Shown here: positions 60,795-64,000 of the stretch, piece after piece
Numbering within the stretch: the first letter of the stretch is position 1
Layout of the letters: the number at the start of each line of letters is the position of its first letter
NCBI GenBank assembly: GCA_036397555.1
Contig: DASWIS010000031.1
Span: forward strand, 188,004 to 252,003
Origin: Candidatus Zixiibacteriota bacterium
GTDB lineage: Bacteria; Zixibacteria; MSB-5A5; WJJR01
Direction: 5' to 3'
DNA length: 64,000 nucleotides
Notes under the pieces: model-generated
Databases searched by the model: none
The model's input: only the letters and a program-made list of their open reading frames with translations
What the model was told of the DNA's origin: nothing
Translations under genes and position numbers: made by a program

Positions 60795-61156
60795 GGCGCC
60801 GCGAACTCGGAAAGCACTGGAATTCCGCGCAGGGCCGAGCTTGCTGGCACCGGACTGATTCCCTTGTCCCGCAGCCCCTTACATCAGCGCAAGCGCGATG
60901 CCTGATATCGCAGTCAAACTTCCGCCCGCAGCGCCCCAATTCACCCCCCCGCTAAATTCTCCCCGCCCGCAGTCGATAATCCCATAGAGAAGCCGAGTCC
61001 GTCAGGGCAGTCAATTCAGGGCGGACGAGACGGCTTCTAATGACGGGGACAGACGCACCGAATCCGGCCGAAGCAGCAGGCCGCGGGCGTTCTCACAAAG
61101 GGCACAGCAGTCATCACAACGAACTAATGCGGTCTTTGAACGGCCAAAGGAGCGAG
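60795..61156 (+). other. 362-base gap upstream of the Ig-repeat lipoprotein
   Basis: No credible gene. It contains a long two-part inverted repeat: GAAGCCG (60989-60995) and GTCCG (60997-61001) pair with CGGAC (61022-61026) and CGGCTTC (61031-61037), giving a possible leader RNA hairpin about 120 bases before the start codon. No promoter could be chosen with confidence and no known riboswitch class was recognised. Confidence 0.45.
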
Positions 61157-63271
61157 ATGATGCTTCCGACCACGAGGGCGAGCGCCCGGCATATCGTCGG
61201 CGCAGTGGCCTGTGCGGTCCTGCTGTTGGGCATTGGCGCCTGCAGCGGACCCGCGGGCACAAATGGGGCGGTGATCGTCCAGAACCTGACGGTGACTCCG
61301 TCGCTGATGCAGCAGGGACAGACGGCGATTGTCGAAGTCTACGTCACCAACGAACAAGGCAACCCGTGGTCCAACCGGGCGGTCTATCTGGTGGCAGCGC
61401 CGAACACCGGGGGAGCATTCGGCTCCAGCGTCGTTGAGACCGACGATGAGGGATACGCCACCACCACCTTCACCGCGACCGCATCGGGAAGCATCGAGAT
61501 CCGCGCGAACGCCGAAGGCGCCGAGCAGAGTTTGTCGAAGTTTGTGACGGTCGAGCAGGGCGGCGGCACCGGATTGTTCGGTTCGATCGTGCTGTCGATT
61601 GCGCCTTCGTTGATCCTGGCCGATGGCCTCTCTTCGGCACAGATTACCGCGCATGTGACCGACCCATCGGGCGCCGGCATCGCCGACTCGACCCTGGTCC
61701 GGTTCACCGCCGGTGAAAAGTTTGTCGATAAAGACGGCGACGGCATCTGGACATTGAATGTCGACTCGCTGGTCTATGACGGCGACGCCGACGATCAGTG
61801 GGATGCGATTGGCAACATCGATCCGGTTGCCTACACGGTCGGCGGATATGCGGCCGTGACCTATACCGCCGGCAGCACCGCGGGCCTGGTCTACATCAAG
61901 GGCACAACCGGTCAGCCCGGCAACAGTGTGTCCGCCGATGTCTCATTGTCGCTGACCTCCACCGACTCGGTGCACTCAATTGCGCTGACACCGCAGTGGC
62001 AGGAAGTCCAGGTCGCCGGCACCGGCGGCATCGAATGGGCGCGCATCACCGCGCAGACCTATGACCCCAAGGGCAATCCGGCGCCGGAGGGACGCGCAAT
62101 CGAATTTTCGATCACGGGCGGTCCCGGTGGCGGCGAAGCGATCAACGGCGATCCGGTTGGTCCCGTGACCGCCTTCACCAATTCGCTGGGACAGGCACAG
62201 GTCACATTGAATGCGGGCAATCGTCCCGGCTCGATCCGCCTGCTGGCGCGTTCGGGCGCGGTCGTCTCGGCGGCCACACAGGTCGTGATCCGCAGCGGCC
62301 CGCCGGCGTTCATCTCCATCGGCGCCGCGGATTGCAACGTGCCTTCGTGGGAAGTTGTCAATGCACTCAACAAGATTACCGCGGTCGTCGTCGATCAATG
62401 GGGCAACGAAGTTCCCGACTCGACCTCGGTCTGGTTCGGCACTGAGCAGGGCTTAATCGAGGGCGAAAACCACACGCTCGTTGCGCCAACTTTCCGTGGC
62501 ATCGCCGAAAGCATGTGGCATTCCGGCTCCCCGAAAGATGACGGCCTGGTCTACTACTGGGCCTTCACCGCGGGCGGCACCGTCAGCGACACGAGTGCCT
62601 TCATCGAAAGCGGTCCGGCCGCCGACGGTTGGTTCGTCACGGCTCCCGATACGTTGCTGGCCGATGGCGACAACAAAGGCGAAGTCGTCATCGAAGTCCG
62701 CGACATCAACGGCGTCTTCATGGACACCGACACGCCGATCGATGTGAAGGTCGATATCGGCACGATCTCCTCCGGGTTGCTGCAGGATGGCTGCCACTCC
62801 TCGACCTATCTTGGTGAGTATGTGACCGGAACGCTCGACCGTGACTACATCGTAACCGTGCCCGACAGCGGCATCGGCGCCATCGCCACCATTCGTGCGC
62901 GGGCGGGCGGTTACTACGGTTACAACGACCAGCATCAGGTTGTATTGCTGACCGGCCGGGCATTCTCGAACACCTCGATTATGAGCGTCCCGTTGAGCGT
63001 CACCTATGGCACGACCGTGCCGATCGAAGTGACGATCAAGGACCGTTGGGGCAACCCGCTGGGCGGACACTTGATTACGATCACCGGCGACGGAGTCGGC
63101 GGCTCGGTGACAGGCTCGCCGCAGTACACCAACGAATACGGCGTCGCGTCGGGCTTCGAGTTCACCGCGACCGCCAATCAGGCGGTGACGAGCGCGTTCA
63201 TCACGATGACCGATCTGGATCCGAACTTCGGCGGTATCGCCAAAGCACTCAAGATTGCGCTGGAAGAATAG
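61157..63271 (+). CDS. Lipoprotein with repeated bacterial Ig-like (invasin-type) domains
   Basis: About 704 residues from ATG 61157 (ATG 61160 adjacent), with AAAGGAG just upstream. Lipoprotein signal with lipobox IGAC, Cys29. The mature part consists of about six Ig-like domains in the Big_1/invasin style, each with wording such as NEQGNPWSNRAVYLVAAP, DPSGAGIADSTLVRFTA, DPKGNPAPEGRAIEFSI, DQWGNEVPDSTSVWFG, DINGVFMDTDTPIDVKV and DRWGNPLGGHLITITG, followed by a Gly-x-A-x-A-type ending strand. A surface-exposed adhesive or structural role is plausible. One domain holds a DKDGDGIWT loop that might bind calcium. Confidence 0.85.
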   Translation: MMLPTTRASARHIVGAVACAVLLLGIGACSGPAGTNGAVIVQNLTVTPSLMQQGQTAIVEVYVTNEQGNPWSNRAVYLVAAPNTGGAFGSSVVETDDEGYATTTFTATASGSIEIRANAEGAEQSLSKFVTVEQGGGTGLFGSIVLSIAPSLILADGLSSAQITAHVTDPSGAGIADSTLVRFTAGEKFVDKDGDGIWTLNVDSLVYDGDADDQWDAIGNIDPVAYTVGGYAAVTYTAGSTAGLVYIKGTTGQPGNSVSADVSLSLTSTDSVHSIALTPQWQEVQVAGTGGIEWARITAQTYDPKGNPAPEGRAIEFSITGGPGGGEAINGDPVGPVTAFTNSLGQAQVTLNAGNRPGSIRLLARSGAVVSAATQVVIRSGPPAFISIGAADCNVPSWEVVNALNKITAVVVDQWGNEVPDSTSVWFGTEQGLIEGENHTLVAPTFRGIAESMWHSGSPKDDGLVYYWAFTAGGTVSDTSAFIESGPAADGWFVTAPDTLLADGDNKGEVVIEVRDINGVFMDTDTPIDVKVDIGTISSGLLQDGCHSSTYLGEYVTGTLDRDYIVTVPDSGIGAIATIRARAGGYYGYNDQHQVVLLTGRAFSNTSIMSVPLSVTYGTTVPIEVTIKDRWGNPLGGHLITITGDGVGGSVTGSPQYTNEYGVASGFEFTATANQAVTSAFITMTDLDPNFGGIAKALKIALEE

Positions 63272-63293
63272 CACGGCTGTGGGTCGTGAGCGG

Positions 63294-63327
63294 AAAAACC
63301 GGGAGGCCGTCGCCTCCCGGTTTTTTT
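63294..63327. terminator. Bidirectional intrinsic terminator
   Basis: AAAAA, stem CCGGGAGGC (63299-63307), loop CGTC, complement 63312-63320, then seven Ts. With A- and T-runs on both sides it serves the + strand lipoprotein gene and the convergent - strand gene whose stop is at 63382. Confidence 0.92.
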
Positions 63328-63381
63328 GTGCGCGATCGCCGACTGATCTTGAGACTCTGAATCAGCAGCACGGCGCGCCGG

Positions 63382-64000
63382 TCACTTTCGGTCCTGCTGG
63401 TATGATGTTGCGCCATGTTGCTGGCCCGAAGTACAGTTGAGGATCATCACGTCGATTAAATCGATTCGGCCGTCGGAGTTGGCATCGCAACCGTCATCGA
63501 GAGTTCGCGTGCCGCTTCGATAGAGCCATTCGAGCACTTGTCGCGCTGTTTCCCAACGTGCGCTCTGCATCTGTGCGCTTGGCCGGACATACCCGAATTC
63601 GTCAAGGAGCTGGTTCAGCATCGACCGTGCTGCTTCGTCGACGCAGTAGGAGAGGGGAAAAGCCAGTGCCGCCGCCTTCCATTGCGGATCGCGGGTGACA
63701 ACGGCGACCGGTTTCCCCTGGAGATCCGACAGCTCCGGCTGATTTGACCCAAACGTATAGAGGATGTCGGCGCGTGAGGTGTCCACCTCGAAATAACCGA
63801 CAAATGGAACCGCGCCCGCAGTCGGCGGCAAGAGCGGATTGAGCCCCCAGTCGGTCCGCGAGGGATCGACATCCAACGTGGGCCAACCGGTCATTGCAGG
63901 ATCGGCGGCGACAAACTCCGCATTCATGCGTGTCGGGTTCGACAAGAGGACTTCCGGATAGTAGGCGCGATTGATTCCGAGCACATCATAGGCGAAATCG
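63382..64000 (-). CDS. C-terminal part of a secreted protein ending in a dockerin-like repeat; N-terminus outside window
   Basis: The - strand frame is open to the window edge (about 206 residues visible, continuing upstream as FAYDVLGINR). The visible part has a beta-rich domain with YFEVDTSRADILYTFG, GKPVAVVTRDPQWKAAALAFPLSYC and a helical segment, then CDANSDGRIDLIDVMILNC, which is one calcium-binding dockerin type I repeat (D-x-N-x-D-G-x-(I/V)-D), and a short polar tail. The segment GKPVAVV...ALAFPL is typical of the last domain before such tails in exported proteins of this kind of organism. Function is not recognisable. Confidence 0.7.
   Translation of the reverse strand, partial: DFAYDVLGINRAYYPEVLLSNPTRMNAEFVAADPAMTGWPTLDVDPSRTDWGLNPLLPPTAGAVPFVGYFEVDTSRADILYTFGSNQPELSDLQGKPVAVVTRDPQWKAAALAFPLSYCVDEAARSMLNQLLDEFGYVRPSAQMQSARWETARQVLEWLYRSGTRTLDDGCDANSDGRIDLIDVMILNCTSGQQHGATSYQQDRK

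Noticed and set aside
60795..61156. Cyclic-di-GMP or other known riboswitch before the Ig-repeat lipoprotein
   Set aside because: The conserved core sequences of the classes I know are absent; only an inverted repeat is present.
1..64000. CRISPR arrays, insertion sequences, prophage, tRNA and rRNA genes
   Set aside because: No spaced direct repeats, transposase or integrase genes, or tRNA/rRNA-like sequences were recognised on reading both strands; a scan with tRNAscan-SE and Rfam models would settle the RNA part.

Overview
GC-rich (roughly 60 % or more by eye), densely packed bacterial chromosome, 64 kb, almost all genes on the + strand. The envelope is clearly diderm: apolipoprotein N-acyltransferase, an MsbA-like lipid exporter, a GT9 heptosyltransferase-like enzyme, outer-membrane barrels, lipoproteins, and a MurE with the DNPR signature of meso-diaminopimelate ligases. 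A very large SprA-like protein (type IX secretion translocon), a gingipain-family C25 protease and a propeller protein with sortase-like/FlgD-like C-terminal domains, plus a dockerin-like tail, point to the Fibrobacteres-Chlorobi-Bacteroidetes (FCB) superphylum outside typical low-GC Bacteroidetes; a candidate phylum such as Zixibacteria is my best guess, but this is inference. No tRNA, rRNA, insertion sequence, prophage or CRISPR array was seen.

Layout. 1-6.4 kb: priA (5' end missing), purM, lnt, and a secreted two-component-regulator-type propeller protein. 6.4-10.7 kb: a FemAB/GNAT-like acyltransferase and three overlapping glycosyltransferase genes, convergent with a C25 peptidase on the - strand (10.7-13.2 kb). 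13.2-30.1 kb: a complete, canonical dcw cluster, mraZ-rsmH-ftsL-ftsI-murE-murF-mraY-murD-ftsW-murG-murC-ftsQ-ftsA-ftsZ, preceded by candidate MraZ boxes and closed by a strong intrinsic terminator. 30.1-34.6 kb: recG, a small AT-richer two-gene insert resembling a toxin-antitoxin pair, a DUF1844 gene and murB. 34.6-43.4 kb: sprA, a glutaminyl-peptide cyclotransferase-like M28 enzyme, a ComEA-like protein, rsmD, coaD. 43.5-48.9 kb: GT9 glycosyltransferase, MsbA-like ABC exporter and two GT4 glycosyltransferases. 49-55.5 kb: bifunctional (p)ppGpp synthetase/hydrolase, a protein joining a HExxH metallopeptidase-like domain, a TolB-like propeller and an Omp85-like barrel, then a PQQ-propeller lipoprotein. 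55.5-60.8 kb: hsp20 behind a sigma-54-type promoter, an FmdB zinc ribbon protein, clpB and an ACR3 arsenite transporter. 61-64 kb: an Ig-repeat lipoprotein and, on the - strand, the end of a secreted protein with a dockerin-like motif.

How it fits together. The dcw genes, murB, lnt, MsbA-like exporter and glycosyltransferases build the envelope. The SprA homologue would be the secretion pore for proteins such as the C25 peptidase and the propeller protein. Directly behind sprA lies a glutaminyl cyclase candidate, and two predicted exported proteins in the window carry Gln right after the predicted signal-peptidase site, as in the Bacteroidetes Q-rule; this secretion-plus-maturation module is the most interesting biology here. 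The metallopeptidase-propeller-barrel fusion next to a BamB-like lipoprotein is the second most interesting item.
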